From NCBI GenBank assembly GCA_017795085.1, contig CP051246.1, forward strand, positions 3,474,514 to 3,538,513: a stretch of 64,000 nucleotides of DNA. Reading direction: 5' to 3'. Origin of the DNA: Salegentibacter sp. (GTDB lineage: Bacteria; Bacteroidota; Bacteroidia; Flavobacteriales; Flavobacteriaceae). Positions 42,650 through 53,500 of the stretch are shown in pieces. The notes under the pieces are model-generated. The model saw only the letters and a list, made by a program, of their open reading frames with translations, was not told the origin of the DNA and ran no database searches. Position 1 is the stretch's first letter. Each line of letters starts with the position of its first letter. The position numbers were made by a program, and so were the translations under genes.

Positions 42650-45600
42650 TTATAAACCTAGGCGTAATCCTAGCTGAAAACTTCTAAATTGAGGAGTCAG
42701 ACCAATATCGGCTCCCTGACCGAAAATGGAATTTGTAGCACTAAATTCCGGATCAAAGCCAAGATAATCTGTAAAGGTTAACAGGTTATTGCCTGAGGCA
42801 TAAAGTCTGACATATTTTATAAAACCCCAGTCTTCTACCGGGAAGTTATATCCAAGTACAAGTGTTTTTAGGCGCAGATATGAACCATCTTCAATCCATC
42901 TATCAGAAAAAGAGGCATTACCCATAGGATCTTCCCAGACAGCTCTTGGAATATCAGTTTGCTGCCCCTCTGTGCGCCACCTGTTTTTTATAGCTATAGT
43001 CTGGTTTTCATGGTTGTTCATTTTTTCCAGATTATAGCGTAATCCGTTGTAAATATCATTTCCAAGAGAGAAAGTGAAAAGCCCCTGCAAATCGAATCTT
43101 TTCCAGCTTATAGTTGTATTTAAACTACCCGTAAGATCAGGATTAGGGTTTCCTATTATGGTACGGTCACTTTCATCTATAATATCATCTCCATTTATAT
43201 CAACAAAGCGCATGTCACCTCCCTGGTAAGGAATTAAATCTCCATTCTCCATTCGTTTTGTCAGGCCTTCAGCATGGGCATCTGCTGTGGTAGCATATAC
43301 TCCATCTGTTTTGTAGCCATAAAATAAATTGGCATCATAACCAACTGCTGTGATATAAGAAGCTCCTCTAAAATTTGTTAATATAGGATCCCCAGGTAAA
43401 CCAGTAATTTGATTCTCATATTTGGATAAATTAATTCCCAAATCAAAATTAAAATCTTTAGTGTTTACAATTCGGCTATTTAAGGACAATTCAGCACCCC
43501 TGGTACGCATATCACCACTGTTAGACACCACGTATTGAAAACCGGTAACATCATTAACGGATTCATAAGTGATCATATCACTGGTTTGATTTTCATAAAC
43601 ATCAACACTTAGGTTTAAATGCTCATTAAAAAGCGCCATATCCGCTCCTAAATTTAATTTTCTCACCGTTTCCCATTTTAACTCAGGATTTCCAATATTC
43701 CCCCTCACAAGGCCTTGTAGCCCAAGAAGATTTTGGGAAACATATAGTTTTTGGGCCGTAAAATTCCCAATATCATCATTTCCACTATAACTTAAGGTAG
43801 CACGAAGTTTTAAAAGATCTATTCCACTTGCATTTTTCATAAATGGCTCAGATGAAATTAACCAGGCGCCGGATAAGGATCCCATTGCAGACAGACTGTT
43901 ATCACCCAGTCTCAAACCTCCTTCATCTATTTCATTTCCAAATCGACTTGAACCATCGACAGAACCATTTAATGTAAGGTAGTACTTGTTTAAATAATTA
44001 TATCTATTGCTTAAGTAAGCATTTATCCAATTCCACTCTCCTAAATGTCCACCAACATATCTCAAAAGATTACTCCCGGCTCCTACACTTGTAAAATCAT
44101 CTGTGGCTGAATTGTAGCCTAAACCAAGGTCACTTTCAGATTGATTGGATTGACTACGAAAGCCCAGGCGAATATCTAAATCGTGCCGGTTATTAAAACG
44201 ATTGGAATAATTTAAATACGTATCGGTAAATAAAGTATATAGTCTTTGTACTTCACTACCACTTCTATTATCACCTATTGCTGTAGGTAGTGTTACATCA
44301 GCTATACCTTTACCGGGAATAAAGAAATTTTCACGTTCCTTATCATAGGTTAAACCTATAAGGGAATTTGCTTCCCAGGTGTCATTAAATTCATATTTAA
44401 AATGAAGGTTTCCAAAGAAACGATAATTTTCATTTCTTCCAATTCCGTTTTCTAAAATAGCAAGCGGGTTCCCTACCCCTAAAGTATCAACATCAGCTAA
44501 ACTAGGAGATACTTCTCCTGCATCGTTAATAGCATTAGTTGCCATAAACGGAGCTTTGGTTAATGCCAAATACAACGGGTTTGTTTTAAAAGCCAAGCCC
44601 TGGTCAAATTGATTTTGTTCATTACGAACAAAAGAAAAACGAGCATCCATGGTAAGTTTTTCTGTTAAGAGTAAAGAGGCATTTAAACGCATATTGTAAC
44701 GTTCAAGGTTATTTTGTTCCATAACCCCATCACTTTTTAAATAACCTACAGATAAACCATATTTTGCAATGTCATCACCTCCACGAACTTTTAAGTAATA
44801 ATTTTGATTTACACCGCCTCTAAAAACCTTATCCTGCCAATTAGTATTGTTATGGTAGCGATAATAATTTTCATTCTGAGGATCATCAATCATCCAAACC
44901 TGATTTTCCAGTAAATCGCGTCCGTTTTCCTGTGTAGAATATACTTGCGAAAGATAAGTACGAAAGTCTTCGCCCCCCATAACAGGTAAATTATCTGGTG
45001 CCTGATTAACTCCTCCATACATGGTAAAGTCAATTTTTGTACTTAACTGATCAGGACGGGTAGTAGTAATAATGATTACTCCGTTTCCTCCTTTAGTACC
45101 ATACAAAGCAGAACCATCCTTTAAGACTGTCACATCTTCAATATCTTTAACATCTATATCGGAAATAGGGGAAGAACTTTGATTTTGGATTATTCCAGAA
45201 CCATAATCTTCATCATCGTATATCATTCCATCAACAACAATCAAAGGTTTGTTGGTACCGTACAATGAATTTATACTGCGCAGAGTAATATAAGATCCTG
45301 ATCCAGTCACACCAGATTTACGCACCACGTTAAGTCCGGCTATACGACCCTGTAAAAAATTCCCGACTGATTCCTGTACCGGGTTTCCCCATTGTGTTCT
45401 TTCAAAAGCTGAAACGCTAACAGCTTCAGGATTTTTGTATTGTATACTTTCTACACCTGAAAGATCAGCTTGTTGATAAAGCTGGGAATAATCTGATTCA
45501 TATAACAAGATCTCTATTCCCTCAGTACGATGGTTTATCGGATAAACCTTTGCCTGATAATCCTGCCCATTTACAGATAATAACGCATCTAAATGTGGAA

Positions 45601-45859
45601 CATAAATTTCAAAGGTTCCGTCATCCTTTGTGATTGCTGTCGCAGAATTACCTGAAGCTATATTAATACCTGATATTCCTAAGCCGGTTTCCGCATCCTT
45701 TATCGTCCCCTTTACCAAGGTCCCCTGTTGCTGCTGTTGTGTTTCCACAGAATCGGAAGCATTGTTAGCATTCTGTTCTGTTTGTGCATAGAGGTTATCC
45801 CTAAGGGTTCCCACAAAAAACATGCTAATCAAGCAGGTTAGTTGTAAAAATTTTCGCAT
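42650..45859 (-). CDS. SusC/RagA family TonB-dependent outer-membrane transporter
   Basis: This 1069-residue protein has a signal peptide (to about residue 25), a Gln-rich linker, a carboxypeptidase-regulatory-like domain (LVKGTIKDAETGLGISGINIA), the plug (YITLRSINSLYGTNKPLIVVDGMIYDDE, DIEDVTVLKDGSALYGTKGGNGVIIITT) and a 22-strand barrel. It should import pectic oligosaccharides with the SusD at 40897-42636. The C-terminus reads QLGLRLGL and lacks the usual terminal Phe or Tyr of the outer-membrane insertion signal. The short mixed linker before the plug (RTQWGNPVQESV) is also less typical. Confidence 0.92.
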   Translation of the reverse strand: MRKFLQLTCLISMFFVGTLRDNLYAQTEQNANNASDSVETQQQQQGTLVKGTIKDAETGLGISGINIASGNSATAITKDDGTFEIYVPHLDALLSVNGQDYQAKVYPINHRTEGIEILLYESDYSQLYQQADLSGVESIQYKNPEAVSVSAFERTQWGNPVQESVGNFLQGRIAGLNVVRKSGVTGSGSYITLRSINSLYGTNKPLIVVDGMIYDDEDYGSGIIQNQSSSPISDIDVKDIEDVTVLKDGSALYGTKGGNGVIIITTTRPDQLSTKIDFTMYGGVNQAPDNLPVMGGEDFRTYLSQVYSTQENGRDLLENQVWMIDDPQNENYYRYHNNTNWQDKVFRGGVNQNYYLKVRGGDDIAKYGLSVGYLKSDGVMEQNNLERYNMRLNASLLLTEKLTMDARFSFVRNEQNQFDQGLAFKTNPLYLALTKAPFMATNAINDAGEVSPSLADVDTLGVGNPLAILENGIGRNENYRFFGNLHFKYEFNDTWEANSLIGLTYDKERENFFIPGKGIADVTLPTAIGDNRSGSEVQRLYTLFTDTYLNYSNRFNNRHDLDIRLGFRSQSNQSESDLGLGYNSATDDFTSVGAGSNLLRYVGGHLGEWNWINAYLSNRYNYLNKYYLTLNGSVDGSSRFGNEIDEGGLRLGDNSLSAMGSLSGAWLISSEPFMKNASGIDLLKLRATLSYSGNDDIGNFTAQKLYVSQNLLGLQGLVRGNIGNPELKWETVRKLNLGADMALFNEHLNLSVDVYENQTSDMITYESVNDVTGFQYVVSNSGDMRTRGAELSLNSRIVNTKDFNFDLGINLSKYENQITGLPGDPILTNFRGASYITAVGYDANLFYGYKTDGVYATTADAHAEGLTKRMENGDLIPYQGGDMRFVDINGDDIIDESDRTIIGNPNPDLTGSLNTTISWKRFDLQGLFTFSLGNDIYNGLRYNLEKMNNHENQTIAIKNRWRTEGQQTDIPRAVWEDPMGNASFSDRWIEDGSYLRLKTLVLGYNFPVEDWGFIKYVRLYASGNNLLTFTDYLGFDPEFSATNSIFGQGADIGLTPQFRSFQLGLRLGL

Positions 45860-45884
45860 AATGATTAGTTTCTTTAAAATGAAT

Positions 45885-47354
45885 TTATTGAATGACTGGA
45901 ACTAACTTAAGATAATCCAGAGTTAACGTATTATCACCACCTGATCCTGTATTAGCAGCAATTAATGATATGAGGTCAATTTTACCGGCTTCTTCAAGGG
46001 TGAATTCTCCTACATATACCTCCTCATACATATCCGGTGGCACATCGGTATAAGGAAGTGTAGCTATAGGTTCAATCTCAACAGGCTCACCATCGGGTCC
46101 GGTTGAAAATCCTCCGCCAATCTGTAACTGCTGTTGATAAGTATTGCTCTGTATATCGTTTACTGCTCTCCAGTATACCTTATAAGTAGTACTAAACATA
46201 TCTTTTGCATTATAATTTATTCCAAACTTTGGCTGCCCGTGGTTTCGAACCGTAATATCATAAACGATATTACCCTGTGGATCAGATTTTTCCCTGTAAA
46301 AAATAAATTCTTCTTTATCATTTTGGCTAAAACCTATAGGCTCTTCTCCTTCAATTCTAGTTGTCACCAATCTTTTATCCAGGGGAACATCAACAGAACT
46401 CATTCGGTAAATAATACCATTACTCACAGGAATTTCTTCCAAAATTTTATCCTGATCTACCGGAACTTTCACCCCGAATTGAGAGACAAGCGTATCAGGT
46501 AAATTTTCTCTGGAATAAATTCCATGAAATGCCATATCCCTAAGTGCAAAATAGCGTGCAAATGCTTTTGTGGAATCAGCTTCACCTTTATTAAGATAGG
46601 ACTCTAACTTAGTAGTTTCCTGGGCAAAACCCTCATCTTCAACAAGAAAGAACGTATATTTATTTTTCTCATTATTAAGGTTATAAACATTATTTAGATA
46701 AGAGTTTGTTAAGGAATCAGCATAAATTTCTTGAGCTTCAGGATTTGCCTGTGCGATGCTATCTTTCTCGTGATAGATATAAAAATCATCAAGGCTAGAG
46801 AGGTAACTACTCACATTAAACTCATCTTCATTTTCTTGAAGGTATTCCCAAATATTTAGCCTGGGCTCCAGGGCACGATCTATAGTATGGTATATCCCGT
46901 TACTAGCATACTGATCTGCTGAGACTACCTGTGAAGCAGCAATACGGCTTCCCTCTGTAAATAACAAATACTTATCACTTAACATGTGAACCGTAACCGT
47001 ATCCACATCAGCTACGGAGGTAAAAGTGGAAAGTGCTATATGGTTTTTTATAAATAATTTACTTTTTTCAGTATCGTTTAACACTTCCTCATCTACCTGG
47101 TTCATAGCATCATTAGTTGGGACCCATACCGTAAAAGTTTTGGAAGCTTTTAAAATACTATCGTAGCCTGTTTCCACAAGTAATTGACCAAAAGAAGATG
47201 TTTCACTATTTGCTATTAAGCGTTCACTAAGGTTATCTTGAAGGTTGCTATCACCGTTATTCTCGCGATCGTCCCAGGGATCTGAACAACTAAAAACACT
47301 TGCTACTATTAGACCAGTAAGCACCAGTTTTATGTATTTATTTAATTTTATCAT
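45885..47354 (-). CDS. FAS1 (fasciclin) domain lipoprotein
   Basis: This 489-residue lipoprotein has lipid Cys23 (ASVFSCSDP). Two FAS1-like units are seen: about 45-168 (SSFGQLLVETGYDSILKASKTFTVWVPTNDAMNQV ... SNGIYHTIDRAL) and about 175-320, closing with SNGIIYRMSSVDV. The C-terminal 160 residues form a beta-sandwich ending LTLDYLKLVPVIQ, like a carbohydrate-binding module. FAS1 domains mediate adhesion or glycan contact. It lies between two Sus pairs with gaps of 25-27 nt and probably serves as a surface glycan-binding protein. Confidence 0.85.
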   Translation of the reverse strand: MIKLNKYIKLVLTGLIVASVFSCSDPWDDRENNGDSNLQDNLSERLIANSETSSFGQLLVETGYDSILKASKTFTVWVPTNDAMNQVDEEVLNDTEKSKLFIKNHIALSTFTSVADVDTVTVHMLSDKYLLFTEGSRIAASQVVSADQYASNGIYHTIDRALEPRLNIWEYLQENEDEFNVSSYLSSLDDFYIYHEKDSIAQANPEAQEIYADSLTNSYLNNVYNLNNEKNKYTFFLVEDEGFAQETTKLESYLNKGEADSTKAFARYFALRDMAFHGIYSRENLPDTLVSQFGVKVPVDQDKILEEIPVSNGIIYRMSSVDVPLDKRLVTTRIEGEEPIGFSQNDKEEFIFYREKSDPQGNIVYDITVRNHGQPKFGINYNAKDMFSTTYKVYWRAVNDIQSNTYQQQLQIGGGFSTGPDGEPVEIEPIATLPYTDVPPDMYEEVYVGEFTLEEAGKIDLISLIAANTGSGGDNTLTLDYLKLVPVIQ

Positions 47355-47381
47355 TCTTATATAATTATATATGTATTTTAT

Positions 47382-49073
47382 TTATTCTCCTTCCTCTACA
47401 AGTTCCCCGGTGTAAGATAACTTGGGATATAGCTGGTCCATTTCTACAGGTCGGAACTCCACAACATCAATCCAGGATTGTTGACCAGAACTAACCAAAG
47501 AGTTAAACCTAATTGTATGACGGCCTGTAGTTTCTACCTCAACAATACCTAACATACGACTATTAAGCCTATCGGTACCGGTAACTGATGGCACTTTATA
47601 TCCCTGGGATTCGATTACCCGTTCAGGTTGCTCTGTTTTAGCATACTCTGAAAAATCTATCGTCCTGGATAATAGCTCATCATTAAAATAGGCTTCCACT
47701 GAAGTTGTAGCATTAGGAGCCGTCCGGTAAGATACCCAAATCTTGTAACGACCTTTTATAATTACCGGGGTAGTAAAGCTAATGTTATTAACCCAGCCAT
47801 CTCTTAAGCGAAAAATCTCCATAACATCTCCAAAATAACCGAAGCCAACTCCTCCCCCACCTGGGGTATCCTGAACATAGGTTATTTCTTCAGGGCCTTC
47901 CCAGTCTACATATTGTAAATCTTCTTTAGCAAAAGATGCCCGCTGTCCCGGGATTCTGAACACAGCGGCCAAACGCCTAATCTCAGGCTGATCGGCCACA
48001 TCAAAATAAACTGGGGCCGGGAAGCGTTTTATAATTTCAAAATTGCCTTTTACTAAGTGTAACACTCCATTAGATGTGGTTACATCACTACTCTCCCTGC
48101 TTAATTGCACACCTTTTTCTAAAACGCCATTAAAAGTCTGTTCGTTAATTAAGATGGTATCCCTACTTAGCTTCACCCCAATAACTTCCTGTGGTGCTTT
48201 GGTACTATGCGCAGTATTGTTAACCAAATCGGCCATATATTTTAAATCGGGTAATACACGATAGGCCATATAAAGGTTTAAGCTATCTTCGGGGTTGGTA
48301 GGATCGTCTAAATGACTATACCTATTTTCTAAGGCGTCATAAGTATCAAATCCTGCACTGGCAAAAACCTCATCGGTTTGGGCAATTACAGAAAGGTGAC
48401 TTGAGATACTATCCTGATCGTAAGTTACGGGTTGATCGAGCACATCATACCAGCCGGTTTCTTTAAGGGCCCGGGTGAAAATTGATAAAGATTCCCAAGA
48501 TTCAATTTCTTCGGCCAGGGTATTTTTAGCGACGCGTAATACTTTATCAATCACATGAATAATTCCGTTTCCTACTTCAACATTTGAAGAAACAATTCTG
48601 GATTCTTTATTCACAACGATGCTTGAAGCCCCATCAATATTCGAGGCACCGGTAGTTAAGTATTGTCCCTGCATACTTGGTGTTGCAATCTTTCCATCAT
48701 TAAAATCGGTAGTTAATTTTTTACTTTCGAGAATATGCAGCCTTACCACATCCTGTAATTCTTCTATGGGCACATCACTAACAGAAGAAGCCCCAACATC
48801 ATTCAGGTACTGTTCCACGGCCTCATTTGTAGGCAGAAACACGGTATAGGTGCCATAGGTATTTAAAAATGAGGCATAACCAGTAACCTCCAGAATCTCC
48901 AGGAACATGGAATAATCTTCTCCACTACTCTTGAGATATTCTGTAATATTCACAGTTTCATCTGTAGTTTCCTTATATTTTTCAGAGGAACAACTAATGT
49001 AAAATAAGGTACAAAGGATTGTTATTACAAGCCGCATCCAAACAGGTTTAAAAAATATTGTCTTCATCTTCAT
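47382..49073 (-). CDS. FAS1 (fasciclin) domain lipoprotein with C-terminal beta-sandwich
   Basis: This 563-residue lipoprotein has lipid Cys28 (LFYISCSSEK). FAS1 unit one (about 43-185) has YSMFLEILEVTGYASFLNTYGTYTVFLPTNEAV and NGIIHVIDKVL. Unit two (about 190-345) has SIFTRALKETGWYDVL and NGVLHLVKGNF. The C-terminal region (350-563) is beta-rich with YFGDVMEIFRLRDGW, YKIWVSYRT and QSWIDVVEFRPV, resembling a galactose-binding-type module and paralogous in layout to the neighbour at 45885-47354. Start could be residue 1 or Met3. It begins 12 nt after susD. Confidence 0.85.
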   Translation of the reverse strand: MKMKTIFFKPVWMRLVITILCTLFYISCSSEKYKETTDETVNITEYLKSSGEDYSMFLEILEVTGYASFLNTYGTYTVFLPTNEAVEQYLNDVGASSVSDVPIEELQDVVRLHILESKKLTTDFNDGKIATPSMQGQYLTTGASNIDGASSIVVNKESRIVSSNVEVGNGIIHVIDKVLRVAKNTLAEEIESWESLSIFTRALKETGWYDVLDQPVTYDQDSISSHLSVIAQTDEVFASAGFDTYDALENRYSHLDDPTNPEDSLNLYMAYRVLPDLKYMADLVNNTAHSTKAPQEVIGVKLSRDTILINEQTFNGVLEKGVQLSRESSDVTTSNGVLHLVKGNFEIIKRFPAPVYFDVADQPEIRRLAAVFRIPGQRASFAKEDLQYVDWEGPEEITYVQDTPGGGGVGFGYFGDVMEIFRLRDGWVNNISFTTPVIIKGRYKIWVSYRTAPNATTSVEAYFNDELLSRTIDFSEYAKTEQPERVIESQGYKVPSVTGTDRLNSRMLGIVEVETTGRHTIRFNSLVSSGQQSWIDVVEFRPVEMDQLYPKLSYTGELVEEGE

Positions 49074-49085
49074 GACTTGATTTTT

Positions 49086-50555
49086 TTAATTATAAAATGG
49101 GTTCTGTTCCAATTGTTTATTGGTAAACAATTCATCTTGATTAATTGGTAAGTAATGACTGTTAGGGTCTTGCAGTTTAGTTCTTATAGATTGTTGTTGA
49201 TTTGGAGGTGCACTAAAGAGCGCCATGGTTAAAATAAGGTCTAAACGTTCATAATTATCGCGTCTTGCCACCCTTAAAACATCAAACCAACGTTTCCCTT
49301 CAAATGCAAGTTCACGGGAACGTTCCTCAAGAATATATTCTGCTATTCCTGTATCATCATCGGGAGAAGGGCTACGTCCTGTAATTTGAAGTGCCTCCCT
49401 GGTTTCCCGGAGGTCTTCGATAATTGTAAGTGCTTCCTCGCCACGATCCAGTTCATTAAGTGCTTCTGCTTTCATTAAAAGCACTTCCGCATAGCGATAA
49501 AAAAACCAATGCGTATCGGATGTAGCATTACTTTTACGTCTATCACTATTCAAGCCGGTAAATTTATATATTTCGTTTCCGCTAGCCACTATCGAAGCTC
49601 TTTCGCCTCTTATATCCTTATTATCAGGATTATCCCTGTCTACACCAAATACATCGGTCACTACTCTGCTAGAAGCGTTATATTCCGTAAGTCCAAAAAA
49701 TAAAATAAAAAAGTTATTACGGTTATTCTCACTATACTGCAACTCAAAAATACTTTCACTAGAATTCCCCTCTCCGTAAACTGTTCCAAACCAACTGTTA
49801 CTAGCTGGAATTAAAGCAAAGTTTCCAGATTGGATAACTTTATTAGTAGCATCTAATGCACTTTGGAAATCATTTAACCATAAATAAGCGTCAGCTTGCA
49901 TAGCATTAATAGCGTACTGAGTAATTCGCCCTTTATTCTCCGGGATAGTTTGATAAGTTTGTACTGCATATTCTTCAGCCAGGTTCAAATCTGCCACGAC
50001 CTGCATAAGAACTTCTTCCTGAGGTGAAGCTGGTATTTGAAAATTATCGTTATCGTTAAGCGTTGCTTCTAATTTAAGGGGTACATCCTTAAAGGTCCTG
50101 GCCAGAGTAAAATACATATAAGCCCTTATTGCCAAAGCTTCAGAAAGGTAATTTTGCAGTTGTTCTTCACTAAATGTAGGATCTTCTTCTAAAACCTGTG
50201 GTGCAAGGTCTATTACCGTATTACAGTAGTTTATGATTTTATAAAACATTCCCCAATCCGTAAACGAATTCGTAGGAAGAATATTTGTAGTATTTAGAAG
50301 AATTTGATTATCCTCAGCATTTTGGCCGGGTGTTACCATATCACCTCTTAACTCCCCATAAACAAACAGACGTTCAGAAAACTCAGGATTGCTTACCATT
50401 TCTGTATATATACCAATAACAGCAGCCTGAACATCTTCTTTAGTTTTCCAAAACTCCTGCCGCACCGTTCCGTCTTGAGGCCTTAGATCTAAATAATCAT
50501 CACAAGAAGAAAAAGTGAAGATTATTGATATTATTAAAACTACTTTTAATTTCAT
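49086..50555 (-). CDS. SusD/RagB family nutrient-binding lipoprotein
   Basis: This 489-residue lipoprotein has lipid Cys18 (TFSSCDDYLDLRPQDG). SusD helices include KEDVQAAVIGIYTEM, MFYKIINYCNTVIDLAPQVL and EALAIRAYMYFTLARTFKDVPLKLEA. The RagB C-terminal part has YAEVLLMKAEALNEL, EERSRELAFEGKRWFDVLRVAR and the family-typical ending QNPFYN. It partners the SusC at 50571-53846, starting 15 nt after its stop. Confidence 0.94.
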   Translation of the reverse strand: MKLKVVLIISIIFTFSSCDDYLDLRPQDGTVRQEFWKTKEDVQAAVIGIYTEMVSNPEFSERLFVYGELRGDMVTPGQNAEDNQILLNTTNILPTNSFTDWGMFYKIINYCNTVIDLAPQVLEEDPTFSEEQLQNYLSEALAIRAYMYFTLARTFKDVPLKLEATLNDNDNFQIPASPQEEVLMQVVADLNLAEEYAVQTYQTIPENKGRITQYAINAMQADAYLWLNDFQSALDATNKVIQSGNFALIPASNSWFGTVYGEGNSSESIFELQYSENNRNNFFILFFGLTEYNASSRVVTDVFGVDRDNPDNKDIRGERASIVASGNEIYKFTGLNSDRRKSNATSDTHWFFYRYAEVLLMKAEALNELDRGEEALTIIEDLRETREALQITGRSPSPDDDTGIAEYILEERSRELAFEGKRWFDVLRVARRDNYERLDLILTMALFSAPPNQQQSIRTKLQDPNSHYLPINQDELFTNKQLEQNPFYN

Positions 50556-50570
50556 AACTATATTTTTTTA

Positions 50571-53500
50571 TTAAAACCTTGTTGATATTCCTAAAGATAT
50601 CCGGCGGGTAGGCGGAGTTCTTGAATAATCTATAGAGATATCAAAAGGGTCTCCTCCAGGCAACTCTACTTCAGGATCCTGGCCGAGATAACTTGTTAGT
50701 GTAAAAAGGTTATCGGCTGTTATATAAATTCTTGCATCATCCATTTTTAAATTCCTTAAAAAAGAATCTTTAAAGTTATAGCTAAAAGTAACCGACCTAA
50801 AGCGTAAAAAAGATGCATCTTCAACGTACCTATCTGAGCCTAGCCAATTATAGCCTGCTCCATTTATTGCCCTTGGCATATCAGTTTGATCTCCCGGGTT
50901 TCTCCACCTGGAAAGGACTGCCGTACTCTGGTTATCCCAATTATACATATTGGTTGTTCTCATATCTGTACCATTAATCACATCGTAATCAAACCGGTAC
51001 GTAAAAAACATAAGTAACTTAAATTGGTCATTAAAAGTTATATTTGGGCCAAAACCTCCTGTTAATTTTGGATTACTACTCCCCAGGTACACCACATCAC
51101 GACTATCAATATTACCATCATTATTAATGTCTTCGTATATAGCATCTCCCGGTTGAAAAACATAGTCGGTATTGGGATAGTTAAATCGCATACGTACAAT
51201 CTGTCCATTGGGTCCTACAATGACGTCTCCATTTTCGTCTCTCGCCTGGGTAGATTCCAAATCAGGATAAACCCCTTTAAAACGATAGCCATAGAAAGAA
51301 CCAAAAGGATTATCTTCCTGTAAGAATCGCTTAAACTGACCGTTTTCAGTTACATTACCACTTTCATTAGGGAAAAATTCAGAGATTTCACGAACTACAT
51401 TCTGATTATGAGAGATATTAAAATTAAAATCTATTTTCCACTTATCAGTTTTCAAAGGAGTGGTATAAAGACCAATCTCCCAACCCTGGTTATCAATAGT
51501 TCCTACATTACGATTTATATTATTATATCCAGAAACCGAGGTGAGCTCTAAGTCTTTAAAAATCAAGTCTGTAGTTGTATTTTGATACAAATCTACATTT
51601 AGCATTAATCTTCTATCAAACATTTGAAAGTTAAAACCAAGGTTTTTACCGGTTAAAGTCTCCCATTTTAAATTGGTTAACTGAATATTTGAAGGATATA
51701 CTCCATTATATCCCAGGTACTGAGTATTATAATTCGTATAATTATTAAAATAACCATAATCATCTTTAGGAGCACGACCAGACTGACCATAACTTGCCCT
51801 CACACTAAGGTCATCAATCCATTCATACTGTTCCATAAATGGCTCTCCCGAGACCCGCCAACGTGTAGAAACCGATGGAAAAACAGCATAACGATTAGCA
51901 GGGCCAAATTTAGAACTTCCATCGGCACGAACCCCAACATTTACAATGTACCGGTCTAATAAGCTATACTGAGCATTTAACAAGCCCGCCACATTTCTTG
52001 ATTGCAAACTACTGGCATTTAAATCTAATTCCGAATTCTGCGTTCTCGAAGGAACTGATGGATCAGTTAAGTTTGACGAAGCTGTATTAGAAGTCATCAC
52101 GTTATGCGATTCATATCGATAATCGTTAGTCTGCAGCGATAAAATAGTTTGTAGGCTATGATCTTCTCCTAATTGAGGGGTATAAATAATGTTTGTCTTT
52201 GTAGTAACACTTGTAGCATCAATATCAGCATCAGTCGCTCTATTTACAACAGTTTCTGTAAAAGGCCTCCCCGTAGCCGTTTGTGGCAAAAAAGATTTAC
52301 TCTTTGTACTGTTAAAGTCAAACTGCAAATCAAAAGTTGATATTAATCGATTGGGTATTAAATCTACTTTTAGATTAAAATGCGGAACAATTCGTTCCAC
52401 TACCTGTTCATTAGTTGCATATTCAGCCATGGCCAGCGGATTATAAGTTCCCGGATAGAGACCCTGGATATTTTGAGCCGGTGTAAAATAATTTGGGGTA
52501 AGTTCCCCCTGTTCATTATACTCATAAACACTCATATTAGGCATTTTAACATATGCCTCCCCAAGCAAACTCTCGTCATTTATTTCAGGATAATTACGAT
52601 CCCTGTTACTATGGGTGTAAGAAATATCCGTTTTAAAACTAATACGATCTGAAACTATATAATCCAAATTTAAACGGCCATTAATTCTCTGGTATCCTGT
52701 TCCTTTAGTAACACCTTTAGAATCATAGAATCCTACAGAAGTAAAATAACGGGCTTTTTCACCTCCTCCTTGTAGAGAGAGGTTATGCTCACCGGTAAGA
52801 CCTGTTTGCGTAACAGCATCTACCCAATTAGTATTGTTTCCGTAATTTTTAAAAAAGTAAACTTCTTGCGGATCGTATTGAAACTCTTTATTATTCAATG
52901 TATTAAGAGGCACTCCAGTTCTGTTCATAAAAGCCTCAGGGATCAATTGAGAATACTGATCGCCATTTAACATTGGGATTGTTTTGGGTAATTTTGAATA
53001 GGTTCCCCTAAAAGTATAGCCTATTTTAGGTTTCCCAACAGAACCACGCTTGGTATTAATAACCAATACTCCGGCAGCTGCACGCGCACCCCACATTGCA
53101 GTGGCTGCAGCATCTTTTAACACACTAATATCTTCAATATCGGTAGGAGCTATATTTAAAAGTGCGGCATAGCCCTGTGAATCAGCACTTCCAAAATTAA
53201 AATCATCAGGTATTTCAGTTTCATATGGCATCCCGTCTACTACGATTAACGGATTGGAAGAACCGGTAAGCGAAGATGTTCCCCGAATACGGATCTGCAT
53301 TCCGGCCCCCGGATCTCCACTATTAGCAACAATATCTACCCCGGGCATCCTACCCTGCAGGGCTTCATCAATTGAAGCTGCCTGGGTAGTTTCTATATCG
53401 CTGGCATTAACAGTAACCACACTGGTCGTTCGATTACGATCAGCAATATTGAGAAGGCCTGTTTCAGTTGCTTTCTGCGCACTAATCATAACCTCATCAA

